A program made the position numbers and the translations under genes. Below are positions 34,087-43,226 of a stretch of 64,000 bases of DNA, one piece after another (positions within the stretch are counted from its first letter, which is position 1; each line of letters starts with the position of its first letter). The stretch spans positions 3,336,001 through 3,400,000 of the forward strand of contig NZ_RHJS01000002.1 in assembly GCF_003885045.1 (NCBI RefSeq), read 5' to 3'. Below the pieces are notes generated by a model. That model was not told the origin of the DNA. It did no database searches and was given only the letters and a program-made list of their open reading frames with translations. This stretch comes from Schaedlerella arabinosiphila (GTDB lineage Bacteria > Bacillota > Clostridia > Lachnospirales > Lachnospiraceae).

Positions 34087-34776
34087 CTATCCTTTCAGAT
34101 CCATCCGCATCCTCGAAACCTGATCCCGAAATGCGGCAGCCCGGTATTTCTGTACAATCAAAGCTTTCACTCCGGGCACAGCCGCCGGACTTTTCTGCCC
34201 TGCCGAAAGCGTTCTCCCGGAAACGGCAGCCGAATATTCCTTCCCTGCCGAACCTCCCGCTTCGAAATCCCCTGACAGTGAAACCTCCATCAGGCATCTT
34301 TCCTGAGCCAGCTGTACGCAGATTTTATCCATATCCGCATCGTATCTGCCAGGAACAACGCAGCCCGCGTCACCCGTCCCCTGCATGTTCGGATCTCCTC
34401 CCGCAGACTGCACTCTTTCCACAGCCGTCGTTTCCACAGCCGGCTCTCTTGCTGCCTGTTCCGCAGCTTTCTGTGCTTCTCGCTCCGCTGCTTTCTCTGC
34501 CGCTTTCTCCTCCAGCCGGATCTCCCGTTCTGCTTTTTCTTCCTGTCTTGCCGCTTCCTGGGCTTCTTTTAGTTCCTCCCGGGCTTTTTCCAATGACTCT
34601 TCCGCCTGATCCAGTTTCATTCCGCCATATGTTCCGGCCCGTTCGATCAGTTCCAGATCCGGGTTTCTCTTATGCAGTTCCCGTGATACCATATTCATTG
34701 GCTTTAACGCCGCTTTTGCACTGGAATCCGCCGACATCAGTGCAATACTCAATCCGCCTGTTATTAAATTCGCCAT
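34087..34776 (-). CDS. Unknown Ala/Glu-rich coiled-coil protein
   Basis: 229 aa from ATG 34776 (GGAAGGAGG RBS; the frame to 34863 is not needed). Not recognised. N-terminus MANLITGGLSIALMSADSSAKAAL could insert in or associate with a membrane. Residues about 50-120 are a long charged coiled coil (EKAREELKEAQEAARQEEKAER...). The C-terminal part has two short cysteine-containing stretches and ends in a helix. It follows the M56 peptidase by 91 bases, possibly in the same transcript, and could be a target or accessory of the BlaI/M56 switch (inference). Confidence 0.65.
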   Translation of the reverse strand: MANLITGGLSIALMSADSSAKAALKPMNMVSRELHKRNPDLELIERAGTYGGMKLDQAEESLEKAREELKEAQEAARQEEKAEREIRLEEKAAEKAAEREAQKAAEQAAREPAVETTAVERVQSAGGDPNMQGTGDAGCVVPGRYDADMDKICVQLAQERCLMEVSLSGDFEAGGSAGKEYSAAVSGRTLSAGQKSPAAVPGVKALIVQKYRAAAFRDQVSRMRMDLKG

Positions 34777-34867
34777 ACTTCCTCCTTCCGATATGCTGCA
34801 GCCGCCTGCCCCTTTGATGTCTATAGTCAATTTGCCCGGCAAATCGGCCGCCCACTCTGCCATAGTT

Positions 34868-36121
34868 TCATATCATTTTTAAGATCCGTGCCGTAATATA
34901 TACATCACTGTCCTCATAGGGGATTTCCAGCCGTTCCTCCTGCCCACTGTAATCCACATATACAAGATTTCCGTTTCCGCCGAAGCCAGGCAGTTTTTCA
35001 TATCCGCCAAAAAGAAGTGTGAACTGAGAATCTTCAATCCCATATTCCCGCAGGACAACATCCATGGCCGCCCTGTCTATATACACCTTTTCCTCGTCAG
35101 CCGAAACCGCCTTTCTGAGCATCCCGCTGTCTTTCAGAACCCAGTATTCCTCCGCGTCATTCGTGACCACCATGTCCATGAGTTTCACATAACGGGGAAA
35201 TGAATTTCCGTAAATCATCAGAAAGATCCCCGCCAATACCGCCAGTGCGCAGACACATAAAATCCGCACCCTCCGCTTTTCATACGGCGCATATTCCATG
35301 ATCCTCAGTATTCTCTGCCGGACTTCCCTGTATTCCTTTTCCCCCGCAAATGCAGCCGTCCCTCCAGGAGTCTCCTCCTGCAGGATTTTGATTGACCCGA
35401 TCAGAAGCTTTCCATATTCATAAGCATCCATACCGCCCTCCTGCATGGCCGCCTGGTCGCAGATATCCTCCAGATCCTCCCGGAACTCCCGCATACAAAC
35501 GCTCAAAAGGAAGTTCGGCCACAGCAGAACCCGGATCACGTCCCAGAGCAGATAATACCACAGATGCCCCAGCCGGATATGCGTTTTTTCATGAAACAGG
35601 ATCATCTCCAGTTCTTCAGTCCCAAACTGCTCGATCATCACCGCCGGAACAGCGATTCCCGGATGAAATACCCCTGCCGCAAAGGGCGTAGCCGCCATCT
35701 CACAGACAAACACCTCCTGGCCGCAGATATACCGCTTTTCCATATGATGCAGCATCCTGTGAAGATTGCTGCGCTTTCGAATGATGACGGCCGCACTGAC
35801 GGCCATACACAGCACATAGCCATATCTGGCCGGCCGGCATACCATGCAGAGATCGTTCCACCACATAAACAGCCTGCACATCCAACGGCTGTCATAAAAC
35901 AGGTTCAGCTTCCCCAAAAAAGGAACTGCCAGAAATATCCCCCACACCATTCCCTTCAAAAAAATCTTCTTTCTCAATATCCCTCTGCGCAAAATAAGCA
36001 CCGCAGCCAGTATCGGAAATGAAAGCAGGGCGCATCGTCCCAGCTGTATGGAAAAATAAACGGTAAGATCATCCAGCAGACTCACGAAACGCAGAAAGCT
36101 CCACCATATATTCCAGATCAT
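34868..36121 (-). CDS. M56 family (BlaR1/MecR1-like) membrane metallopeptidase
   Basis: 417 aa from ATG 36121, which overlaps the BlaI stop (ATGA). Four transmembrane helices in the N-terminal and central parts and a zinc-protease HEKTH motif (HExxH) at about residues 207-211, followed by a downstream E in REDLEDICD. A fourth helix (about 300-322) precedes an extracellular C-terminal domain of about 90 residues that is too small to be a penicillin-binding sensor domain, so the signal is not necessarily a beta-lactam. Expected to cleave or inactivate the adjacent BlaI-type repressor. Confidence 0.9.
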   Translation of the reverse strand: MIWNIWWSFLRFVSLLDDLTVYFSIQLGRCALLSFPILAAVLILRRGILRKKIFLKGMVWGIFLAVPFLGKLNLFYDSRWMCRLFMWWNDLCMVCRPARYGYVLCMAVSAAVIIRKRSNLHRMLHHMEKRYICGQEVFVCEMAATPFAAGVFHPGIAVPAVMIEQFGTEELEMILFHEKTHIRLGHLWYYLLWDVIRVLLWPNFLLSVCMREFREDLEDICDQAAMQEGGMDAYEYGKLLIGSIKILQEETPGGTAAFAGEKEYREVRQRILRIMEYAPYEKRRVRILCVCALAVLAGIFLMIYGNSFPRYVKLMDMVVTNDAEEYWVLKDSGMLRKAVSADEEKVYIDRAAMDVVLREYGIEDSQFTLLFGGYEKLPGFGGNGNLVYVDYSGQEERLEIPYEDSDVYITARILKMI

Positions 36122-36519
36122 TTCTTTCCTTTCCCCCTGCTCTTCTCCAAGATTTCTTCCAGCTCGCTGATCTGTTCGTCCGTCAGCGCAATGCTCTGGA
36201 TCAGCGACGCAAGCGCGCCAGTCTGATTCCCCGAAAAATAACTGTCCGCAAATCTCCTGCTCTTGCTCCTCAGACATTCCTCCTTAGATTTCAACACCGA
36301 ATAGTGATAAACCCTGGAATCCTTCTCATCCACTGTATGGCTCAGGATTCCCTTCTGGCACAGACGATTCATCAGCACACGGATCATCTTCGGTGTCATA
36401 TCCAGTTTTCCTTTCAGCTTTTGGATCACTGCAGATGACGTCAGCGGCCCGTCACTTTCCCAAAATACTTCCATGATCAGCCATTCACTTTCACTTGGAG
36501 TTGTATCTTCATTCCCCAT
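36118..36519 (-). CDS. BlaI/MecI/CopY-family repressor
   Basis: 133 aa from ATG 36519, preceded by AAAGGAGAGC; the open frame reaching 36888 has no RBS and runs through palindromes. Winged HTH (PSESEWLIMEVFWESDGPLTSSAVIQKL, then MTPKMIRVLMNRLCQKGILSH) and a C-terminal dimerisation helix. Coupled to the M56 protease gene, giving the usual repressor/antirepressor pair. Confidence 0.93.
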   Translation of the reverse strand: MGNEDTTPSESEWLIMEVFWESDGPLTSSAVIQKLKGKLDMTPKMIRVLMNRLCQKGILSHTVDEKDSRVYHYSVLKSKEECLRSKSRRFADSYFSGNQTGALASLIQSIALTDEQISELEEILEKSRGKGKK

Positions 36520-36682
36520 AAACGCTCTCCTTTCCATTTCCCGAAAACCCCGCTTTCCAAAAACGATTCTTCCTGTTACAGTATATATATCGGATAACAT
36601 TTGTTTATTGTTAACATCCGTTTTCCATTTTTTTATATTTTTTAACAGTAAGGCAAAACACCTCCTGTCCCCATCCCTTCCG

Positions 36683-36802
36683 CACACAAAAAAGAACTGT
36701 CGGAAAATTCGGAATTTCCCCCATACGCACTGCCAGTTCTTACAAATTGCAATGTCGTATCGTATAGAAATTCCGTCTCCCGACAGTTCCTTTTTTTGTG
36801 TC
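36683..36802. repeat. 120-bp imperfect palindrome
   Basis: Left arm ACACAAAAAAGAACTGTCGG continuing into CGGAATTTC, and right arm GAAATTCCG, CCGACAGTTCC, TTTTTTTGTGT. Arms of about 35 bases with a gap and a mismatch, loop about 48 bases. It could act as a bidirectional terminator, because the right arm ends in T7, or it may be a small mobile repeat. Not seen elsewhere in the window. Confidence 0.75.
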
Positions 36803-36864
36803 TCAAATATCCGTTCGACCCCCACAGACCATGCCCTGCACCGAACCTCTATGATGATCTTCCT

Positions 36865-36926
36865 GCCGCGCCTAGCGTGCTGACACATTTACTTTCATTC
36901 AAATATGTCAGTACACTAGGCACGGC
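36865..36926. repeat. 62-bp imperfect palindrome
   Basis: 26-bp arms 36865-36890 and 36901-36926 with four mismatches, loop ACTTTCATTC. Three of the mismatches become G-U pairs only in a - strand transcript, so it may be an RNA hairpin at the end of the PilZ mRNA. No T-run. Confidence 0.7.
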
Positions 36927-36945
36927 CTGCTAAACTGAATATATA

Positions 36946-37293
36946 CTAATTTTCATTGATGCGGTTCAGCATCTCATAGATCTCAATCCGCTTTGCATTC
37001 ACTTCCGGCAGTCCCATGAAGATCGTACCGCATATGTACCGCTCTTCCTTTGTCTGCTCAATCCGGACCACCTTCAAAAATGCATGGATCACCTCGTCGG
37101 TCCAGAGTTTCAAATGCGCTTCATACACTGCTCCGATAGACAACGGACTATTGCAGATGAATCCGACACCCGTCTTGGATACATCCAACACCTCAATCTC
37201 TACTTCTTCTGCCTTCACTGAATCATCATTCATATTTTTAATCAACAGCTTTGCCGACAGGCTCATACGTCTGTCCTTTCTTTTTTCTTCCAT
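36946..37293 (-). CDS. PilZ domain protein
   Basis: 115-aa stand-alone PilZ domain, a c-di-GMP receptor family. RxxxR motif RKDRR at residues 5-9 and DVSKTGVG ([D/N]xSxxG) near residue 37 are both present, so ligand binding is likely. RBS AAAGGAG. Monocistronic between two palindromes and its promoter 37336-37364. Target unknown; no diguanylate cyclase or motility gene in the window. Confidence 0.9.
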   Translation of the reverse strand: MEEKRKDRRMSLSAKLLIKNMNDDSVKAEEVEIEVLDVSKTGVGFICNSPLSIGAVYEAHLKLWTDEVIHAFLKVVRIEQTKEERYICGTIFMGLPEVNAKRIEIYEMLNRINEN

Positions 37294-37335
37294 CTTCCGC
37301 TAGCTCCTTTCACAGCAATTCTTTCTACTTTTAAT

Positions 37336-37364
37336 TTTAGACCATTTATCTAAATTTGTAAAGC
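37336..37364 (-). promoter_or_regulatory. PilZ gene promoter
   Basis: - strand -35 TTTACA (37364-37359), 17-bp spacer, -10 TAAAAT (37341-37336). Confidence 0.65.
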
Positions 37365-37430
37365 GGACAGACCGAACTGTTTTATTTTTTAACAACAGGA
37401 GTAGTTATTAACAGCATGCTCCTGTTTTGT

Positions 37431-38255
37431 TTAACGGATGGCCTTCACCGGACATACCTTCTTGCATGCCCCGCAGCGGATACATTCCGGGTCGTTGGGA
37501 TTCTTTACCGGATCTACCTGCATTTTACAGACATGCGCACAGGCTTTGCACTTCACACATTTTTCCTGATCCACCCGATACCGGAACACGGAAATCGGAT
37601 TAAATACCGAATAGACCGCCCCCAGCGGACATAGATACTTACAGAACGGCCGATAGACCACGATCGAAAGCACAACGGTAATCAGCAGCAGAACGTTCTT
37701 CCACACGTAAAGCCACCCAAGTGCGCTCCTCAGGGATTGGTTCAGCAAAACCAATGGAATCCCGCCCTCCAATGTCCCTGCCGGACAGATCAGCTTACAA
37801 AAATAGGGCGCCCCCTGTCCCAGGATATCCACCAAAAACATCGGCAGCAATATAACAAATACAATCAGTATCAGGTATTTTAATTTTCTCAATATCCTGT
37901 CCCCGCGAAAAGACGCGATCTTTTTCGAAAACGGAATCTTATGGAGCAGATCCTGGATCAATCCGAACGGGCAGAACCATCCGCACACAAACCTGCCGAT
38001 CAGTGCGCCTACAAACATCAAAAATCCTGCCACATAAAACGTCAATTTAAAATTCCAGCTCCCGATGACAGCCTGCATAGCCCCGATCGGACATGCCCCG
38101 AGAGCTCCCGGACAGGAATAACAATTCAAGCCGGGGACGCAAAGATTTTTCAGCTTCCCCTTATAAATCTTCCCCTGCGCAAACCCCAACAGATAGCTGT
38201 TGGTAAGCAGCGCCCATATTGCCTGTATCCCATGTCGTCTCTTATCCAATTCCAA
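37431..38255 (-). CDS. NapH/YccM-like membrane ferredoxin (4Fe-4S)
   Basis: 274 aa. Membrane part with about four helices and cysteine motifs LNCYSCPGALGACPIGA near the N-terminus and CGWFCPFGLIQDLLHKIP. The C-terminus carries two [4Fe-4S] clusters (CVKCKACAHVCKMQVDP and CIRCGACKKVCPVKAIR). Electron-transfer subunit, usually paired with an FMN-binding or quinone-linked partner. The upstream CD1871A peptide overlaps its start by 14 bases. Confidence 0.92.
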   Translation of the reverse strand: MELDKRRHGIQAIWALLTNSYLLGFAQGKIYKGKLKNLCVPGLNCYSCPGALGACPIGAMQAVIGSWNFKLTFYVAGFLMFVGALIGRFVCGWFCPFGLIQDLLHKIPFSKKIASFRGDRILRKLKYLILIVFVILLPMFLVDILGQGAPYFCKLICPAGTLEGGIPLVLLNQSLRSALGWLYVWKNVLLLITVVLSIVVYRPFCKYLCPLGAVYSVFNPISVFRYRVDQEKCVKCKACAHVCKMQVDPVKNPNDPECIRCGACKKVCPVKAIR

Positions 38256-38391
38256 TACACTCCAAACATATGTTAATCGCCTTTTCCAGCACTACCGCCG
38301 CTTCCCCCCGGTAAATCCCGAACCCCATCATAGCAAGCCCGGCCGCCGTCAGCAAAAGCCCCATCCGGGAAGAGCGCAATAAGCGGCTCAT
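38242..38391 (-). CDS. CD1871A family CXXC motif protein
   Basis: 49 aa, from ATG 38391 (AGGAGCGG before it). A single transmembrane helix MGLLLTAAGLAMMGFGI, then YRGEAxxVLEKAINICLECIGIG: the C-terminal CLEC is the CXXC motif that names the family. Coupled to the ferredoxin gene by a 14-base overlap, as in other Clostridia (recalled). Probably a small cofactor of that membrane redox protein, perhaps for cluster or thiol transfer (inference). Confidence 0.88.
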   Translation of the reverse strand: MSRLLRSSRMGLLLTAAGLAMMGFGIYRGEAAVVLEKAINICLECIGIG

Positions 38392-38734
38392 TGTACCGCT
38401 CCTGTCCGTTCTTTTTTCACAATGTCTATCCGCCCTTCCAGGGAATGGTTTTCCAAACAGTTCTCGCTCACAGTATCCTCCTCCTGATCTGCCAAAAAAC
38501 GCTCCGATTTTTTGACCAGTTCCTTCTGATTTTTTTATTATACTACATCCAGAATATTTGCGCAAATTATTCATATTTCTATATGACTCCCCGCTTGTTT
38601 TTTTAGCAATATGCTGTGCACTGACCATGTTTACATGAATGAACACCCTAAAACCATGCAAATATCCCGGAGGTTCCGTTGATCGCGGCCTCCGGGATAC
38701 ATTTATGGCTTTTGTTAATTTATATCTTGAAATA
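38392..38734. other. Intergenic region: promoter of the CXXC/ferredoxin operon and terminator of the collagen gene
   Basis: 343 bp. - strand promoter TTGCGC (38566-38561), 17 bp, TATAAT (38543-38538). Then a stem TATCCCGGAGG/CCTCCGGGATA (38663-38699) 36 bp past the collagen-like gene's stop, followed by TTTGC, a weak terminator. Nothing else seen. Confidence 0.6.
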
Positions 38735-40693
38735 TCAGGTGTACGCCAAGCTGGCGTTCATATATCCCAAGATTGCTTGAATCGGATCTGGTCCGCTTGA
38801 CCTTGCATAAAATAACAGCATCAGCCTTGTGTTCTTCTCTACCCGTCTGTTCGTCCTGACCTCGCCGCTCAGCATAGTCCCGGAGGGCATTGTATCAGTA
38901 ATGGAGGGCGATAGGGTAATCAGCGTTTCATCAATAGCTGTAAATATATTGCTCATTTCCTTGTCCTCGTAAAGTTGTGCGCTTATCGTAACAGTAGGGA
39001 TAGTTATAAAGGACAAAGGAAAGGTGTAGAAAAAAGCCATCAAGCCATTGATCTCAATATCGAAAGGAACCGTAAAGTAACAATTTCTGACATATTCGGC
39101 TATATTTTCCACATTTATCGTAGAGCTTAACGGCGAGGGTCCCTGTCCGCTAACACCAAAACCGATCAAAGCCGGCGAGCCTGGGAGACCATCCTGAATT
39201 ATTGTCATCGTAGCAGGACTCTGTGGAGTAAAGAAGAGCATTTTTTCTCCTGCTCCTCTCCCGGCTGGGCCTGTAGCTCCAGTAGGTCCGGTGGCTCCGG
39301 TCGCTCCATCGGCTCCAGTTGGACCTGTGGCTCCGGTCGCTCCATCAGCCCCGGTTGGACCTGTGGCCCCGGTTACCCCATCTGCTCCGGTTGGACCTGT
39401 GGCCCCGGTCGCTCCATCTGCCCCGGTTGGACCTGTGGCTCCAGTCGCTCCATCAGCCCCGGTTGGACCTGTGGCTCCGGTTGCTCCATCAGCTCCAGTC
39501 GGACCCGTGGCTCCGGTCGCTCCATCGGCTCCGGCTGGACCCGTGGCTCCGGTCGCTCCATCGGCTCCAGTCGGACCTGTGGCCCCGGTCGCTCCATCGG
39601 CTCCAGTTGCTCCATCAGCTCCAGTTGGACCTGTGGCTCCGGTCGCTCCATCGGCTCCGGCTGGACCCGTGGCTCCGGCTGGGCCTGTGGCTCCGGTCGC
39701 TCCATCGGCCCCGGCTGGACCTGTGGCTCCAGTTACCCCATCTGCTCCGGTTGGGCCTGTTGCCCCGGCTGGGCCATCTGCTCCGGTTGAGCCTGTGGCT
39801 CCGGTCGCTCCATCGGCCCCGGTTGGACCTGTGGCTCCGGTCACTCCATCAGCTCCAGTTGGACCCGTGGCTCCGGTCGCTCCATCAGCTCCGGCTGGAC
39901 CCGTGGCTCCGGTTGCTCCATCGGCTCCGGTTGGACCTGTGGCTCCGGTCGCTCCATCGGCTCCGGCTGGGCCCGTGGCTCCGGTCGCTCCATCGGCTCC
40001 AGTTGGACCCGTGGCTCCGGTTGCTCCATCAGCTCCAGTTGGACCTGTAGCTCCGGTCGCTCCATCGGCTCCGGTCGGGCCCGTTGCCCCGGCTGGGCCT
40101 TCATCTCCCTGGCACCCTTTAGGTCCTTGAGCTCCAATCGGACCAACTTCACCCTGAATGCCCTGGGGGCCGGTTACGCCCTGCGGCCCCATGGGTCCTA
40201 TTGGACCGGTAGGTCCTGCCGGACCGGGAATCCCTCTAGGACCCTGGGGACCGGCATCTCCCTGAGGACCGACAGGCCCTGCTGGCCCAATAGGACCGGC
40301 AGGTCCGGCAGGTCCTATATCTCCTTTAGGACCTTCACAGCCAGGGTCACCTTTCGGCCCTATTTCTCCACGAACTCCCTGAATGCCTTGAATACCCTGG
40401 GGGCCTGCGTAGCCTCTCGGTCCGTCGCAGCCTCTCGGTCCTGGATTTCCGGTAGGTCCTACCGGACCTGTATCACCTCTTGGACCCCTTGCACCGGGAA
40501 CGCCTGGAATACCCTGGGGGCCAATCGGGCCCGGTTCTCCTCTGTCTCCTTTAGGACCGGGACAACCGGTATCCCCTTTGATACCTTGAGGACCTGCCGG
40601 TCCCTGGTCGCCTTTGGGTCCCATAGGACCGCGGAGGCAGCACGAAGGTTGGCTTTGATTCTGACTGCAATCACATGAATGATTATGATTCAT
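38735..40693 (-). CDS. Collagen-like (GXY) exosporium-type glycoprotein
   Basis: 652 aa from ATG 40693 (GGAAG RBS). N-terminal [13 protein letters not shown], with Cys residues that could cross-link. Residues about 20-210 are GPxGPxGxxG collagen repeats with scattered charged residues. About 210-485 are near-identical [12 protein letters not shown] units (about 20), rich in Thr likely to be O-glycosylated. The C-terminal 165 residues form a globular BclA-like trimerisation domain. Leader contains CATAATATA, a possible sporulation sigma -10. By analogy with BclA it is a spore-surface filament protein. Monocistronic. Confidence 0.9.
   Translation of the reverse strand: MNHNHSCDCSQNQSQPSCCLRGPMGPKGDQGPAGPQGIKGDTGCPGPKGDRGEPGPIGPQGIPGVPGARGPRGDTGPVGPTGNPGPRGCDGPRGYAGPQGIQGIQGVRGEIGPKGDPGCEGPKGDIGPAGPAGPIGPAGPVGPQGDAGPQGPRGIPGPAGPTGPIGPMGPQGVTGPQGIQGEVGPIGAQGPKGCQGDEGPAGATGPTGADGATGATGPTGADGATGATGPTGADGATGATGPAGADGATGATGPTGADGATGATGPAGADGATGATGPTGADGVTGATGPTGADGATGATGSTGADGPAGATGPTGADGVTGATGPAGADGATGATGPAGATGPAGADGATGATGPTGADGATGADGATGATGPTGADGATGATGPAGADGATGATGPTGADGATGATGPTGADGATGATGPTGADGATGATGPTGADGVTGATGPTGADGATGATGPTGADGATGATGPTGATGPAGRGAGEKMLFFTPQSPATMTIIQDGLPGSPALIGFGVSGQGPSPLSSTINVENIAEYVRNCYFTVPFDIEINGLMAFFYTFPLSFITIPTVTISAQLYEDKEMSNIFTAIDETLITLSPSITDTMPSGTMLSGEVRTNRRVEKNTRLMLLFYARSSGPDPIQAILGYMNASLAYT
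39270..40095 (-). repeat. 36-bp tandem repeat array in the collagen-like gene
   Basis: About 20 units of 36 bp encoding [12 protein letters not shown], with variants A/V/S and one 18-bp deletion unit. The high sequence identity suggests frequent length change and possible assembly error. Confidence 0.9.
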
Positions 40694-40846
40694 AAAAACA
40701 CTTCCTTTTTGGAAAATATATTGAAAAATGCCTTTTTCATTAAATATATTATGCATTGCTCAGAAATTTGCCACATTTTGTAAGACTACAGAGTTTCTGT
40801 TTCTACCCCAACACAATAATGGAAAACAAATTACCACCTACTTTTT

Positions 40847-41257
40847 TCATTTCAAGGCAGCATAGGCAGCTTTGTCCACCGGCTCCAACCACTCGCTGCC
40901 CACATTTTCTCCGGGAACTTCCACGGCAAGATGTGTAAACCAGCTATCCTTTGCTGCGCCATGCCAATGCTTGACACCAGTGGGGATCACCACGACATCT
41001 CCGGGGAATAGTTCCCTCACCTCCCTGCCCCATTCCTGATACCAGCCCCGTCCATTCGTGCAGAGCAAAATCTGCCCGCCGCCTTTATCCGCCTTATGGA
41101 TATGCCAATTATTACGGCAGCCCGGTTCAAAAGTGACATTGCCAATCGGCACGCCTTCCGTAGTAAGCATATTCAAAAAACTCTGTCCCACAAAATATGC
41201 TGCATAGGCATCGTTGGGACCGCCCATAGGAAAAATTGTTTTTATTATATCTTCCAT
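40847..41257 (-). CDS. Cupin domain protein
   Basis: 136 aa single cupin: NNWHIHKADKGGGQILLC and PGDVVVIPTGVKHWHGA supply the metal-binding His/His ... His motifs. Lies 2 bases after the carboxymuconolactone decarboxylase-like gene; same operon. The pair is common in Clostridia next to aldo/keto reductases. Substrate unknown. Confidence 0.9.
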   Translation of the reverse strand: MEDIIKTIFPMGGPNDAYAAYFVGQSFLNMLTTEGVPIGNVTFEPGCRNNWHIHKADKGGGQILLCTNGRGWYQEWGREVRELFPGDVVVIPTGVKHWHGAAKDSWFTHLAVEVPGENVGSEWLEPVDKAAYAALK

Positions 41258-41259
41258 AA

Positions 41260-41958
41260 CTATATCTCCTTTCCTGCGTCAACTGCTTTGTTAATACAGT
41301 GAATCGCGTTCAAACTTCTCGGATAACCAATATAAGGCAAACACTGGGAAACCACCCGGATCAAAAACTCCTTATCGTTTCCCAAATTCATATTGCCCGC
41401 TGCATGGGCGATAAGCTGCGGTTCGCACCCTCCCTGAGCAGCTAAAAAGCAGAATGTAATCATTTCCCTTTGCGCCAGATCAAGTCCTGTCCGGGTATAG
41501 TAATCCCCAAAACAATTTGCCGCCAGCCAGCGGTTGATATGTCCGGCCTTCCATGCTTCTTTCACGTGCCCTCCAAAAATATCTGCCTGTGCCTGTATCC
41601 CTTTTTCAAGGCGGTTTTCCTGCGTTGTCGTGCTTTGCCCTTCTAAAGGTAATTCTATGCCGCGGCTTTCCAAAATGGAATTTGACGCCTTCAAGTAAGG
41701 GAGAACACGTCCGATTCCAAGATAATCTACCGCCTGATACACAATCTCTTTTACCGCAATCGGCGAAAGACCGGCATCCAACGCCCTGGGCAATACAAGG
41801 CGGTATTCTTCCATTCCCTGGCAGCCGATCAAAGTTGCCAGAATCGCCATATACCGGGTCTTGTCCTCAAGCTGCTGTCCCTCCTCATGCGGAACTTCTT
41901 CAAAAGTAACATGTTCAAAACGCTCCATAAATTCCGGATCTGTTACATACAAATTCAT
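41260..41958 (-). CDS. Carboxymuconolactone decarboxylase-family protein
   Basis: 232 aa from ATG 41958 (GGAGG RBS). Two CMD/AhpD-like repeats (GCQGMEEYRLVLPRALDAGLSPIAVKEIVYQ and REMITFCFLAAQGGCEPQLIAHAAGNMNLG). No CxxC peroxidase pair. Middle gene of the LysR-controlled aldo/keto reductase operon. Confidence 0.9.
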   Translation of the reverse strand: MNLYVTDPEFMERFEHVTFEEVPHEEGQQLEDKTRYMAILATLIGCQGMEEYRLVLPRALDAGLSPIAVKEIVYQAVDYLGIGRVLPYLKASNSILESRGIELPLEGQSTTTQENRLEKGIQAQADIFGGHVKEAWKAGHINRWLAANCFGDYYTRTGLDLAQREMITFCFLAAQGGCEPQLIAHAAGNMNLGNDKEFLIRVVSQCLPYIGYPRSLNAIHCINKAVDAGKEI

Positions 41959-41972
41959 TTTGATTCCTCCAT

Positions 41973-43013
41973 TCAGATTTTCTGGTTTCCGGTAGACCAT
42001 ACGTGGCTTTTCCTTGCCGAATCCTGCGTATTCTGTGCCATAACACCCACCAAGCTGTGCGGAGCATAAGATTCTTCTAAATAAAAAATTTCCTCCGCCG
42101 ATAATGTCAGCTCCGTTGCCTTTGCCGCCCCTTCTATATGGTGGAGCTTTGTTGTACCAACCACAGGTGAAGTCACCTTTGTCAAAAGCCAGGCAAGGGA
42201 AATTTCTGTCATGGATACACCTTTTTGCCCGGCCAGTTCTGCTACTCTGTCAATAATTACGCCATCCTGCCCCGCAGTTGCATCATATTTTATCTTTGCA
42301 TAACTATCCTCCTGCATACGCTTTGAAGTTTCGCCGGGATGTTTCGCAAGCCTGCCGCCTGCCAATGCACTATATGGCGTCGTCGCAATATCATCCTCCG
42401 CACACAGTTTTGCCATTTCCCGTTCTTCCTCCCGGAAAATCAGGTTATAATGTCCCTGTACTGATACGAACTTTACAAAACCCTCCCTTTCTGCCAGTGC
42501 GTTTGCCTTTGCAAGCTGGTAAGCATAACAGTTAGAAATACCAATATAGCGTGCCTTTCCAGCCTTCACCACATTGTTCAAGCCTTCCATAACGTCATAA
42601 AGCGGCGTTTCATAATCCCACATGTGGTAAATGTATAAGTCTACATAGTCCATACCAAGATTAGCGAGGCTTTTGTCTATCATCCGCTCAATATGCTGCT
42701 GCCCGGTAATGCCCTCCTTGATTTCTTCCAGTGTACGGGGTAGGAATTTTGTCGCAACCACAACATCGTCCCGCTTTGCATAATCCCAAAGCGCCCGGCC
42801 AAGATACTGTTCGCTGGTTCCACTCTGATAGGCGATTGCCGTATCAAAGAAGTTCACTCCCAATTCCAGTCCCCGGCGGATGATCTGACAGGAGTGTTTC
42901 TCGTCAACCGTCCATGTATGCTGCCCGTTTCCTGCCTCACCAAATCCCATGCATCCCATACAAATACGAGATACGATCAGATCAGACGTTCCAAGTTTTA
43001 TATATTCCATCAT
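41973..43013 (-). CDS. Aldo/keto reductase
   Basis: 346 aa TIM-barrel NADPH oxidoreductase. Catalytic tetrad signs: GVNFFDTAIAYQSGTSE (Asp, Tyr), KFLPRT lysine and IYHMWD His. NADPH-binding segment near SxVVGTTKLHHIEGAAKATEL. First gene of the operon with CMD and cupin; RBS GGAGG. Confidence 0.93.
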   Translation of the reverse strand: MMEYIKLGTSDLIVSRICMGCMGFGEAGNGQHTWTVDEKHSCQIIRRGLELGVNFFDTAIAYQSGTSEQYLGRALWDYAKRDDVVVATKFLPRTLEEIKEGITGQQHIERMIDKSLANLGMDYVDLYIYHMWDYETPLYDVMEGLNNVVKAGKARYIGISNCYAYQLAKANALAEREGFVKFVSVQGHYNLIFREEEREMAKLCAEDDIATTPYSALAGGRLAKHPGETSKRMQEDSYAKIKYDATAGQDGVIIDRVAELAGQKGVSMTEISLAWLLTKVTSPVVGTTKLHHIEGAAKATELTLSAEEIFYLEESYAPHSLVGVMAQNTQDSARKSHVWSTGNQKI

Positions 43014-43093
43014 GCAGCCTCCTACTCATTCTCCATTTTATTTATTTCAATCCACTGTCTTACATCATTTGTGTACTCCTTTTCGCAGAAAAT

Positions 43094-43139
43094 ATGAAGA
43101 AAACCTGGCACTGGCAGCTTTTCTTCATACGATGATATA
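43094..43139. repeat. Dispersed 43-bp palindromic repeat, copy C
   Basis: AAGAAAACCTGGCACTGGC then AGCTTTTCTTCATACGATGATA: near-perfect stem around CACTGGCAG with arms AAGAAAA/TTTTCTT. Lies between the AKR start and the divergently placed LysR gene end. Confidence 0.8.
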
Positions 43140-43226
43140 AAAAATGTAGGTATTCTTCCCGAACACCTACATTTTAACGAACCGCACAAAAAATGTATAA
43201 TACCCCTTTTATATGACAAGAAATGC

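Larger units (their letters stand above)
36520..36945. other. Intergenic region with two long palindromes
   Basis: 426 bp between blaI-like and PilZ genes. Left part (36590-36650) is AT-rich and probably holds the blaI promoter. Then come imperfect palindromes 36683-36802 and 36865-36926 (separate entries). No gene seen. Confidence 0.7.

Noticed and set aside
36520..36888. N-terminal extension of the BlaI-like protein
   Set aside because: No RBS and crosses the 120-bp palindrome; the start at 36519 gives normal family length.
39270..40095. Repeat array resembling CRISPR
   Set aside because: Units are contiguous, in frame and without unique spacers; it is coding DNA.
39291..40130. Long + strand frames (279 and 243 aa) opposite the collagen-like gene
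   Set aside because: They are the complement of the 36-bp GXY repeat array, giving low-complexity [12 protein letters not shown] or [10 protein letters not shown] products; no RBS.
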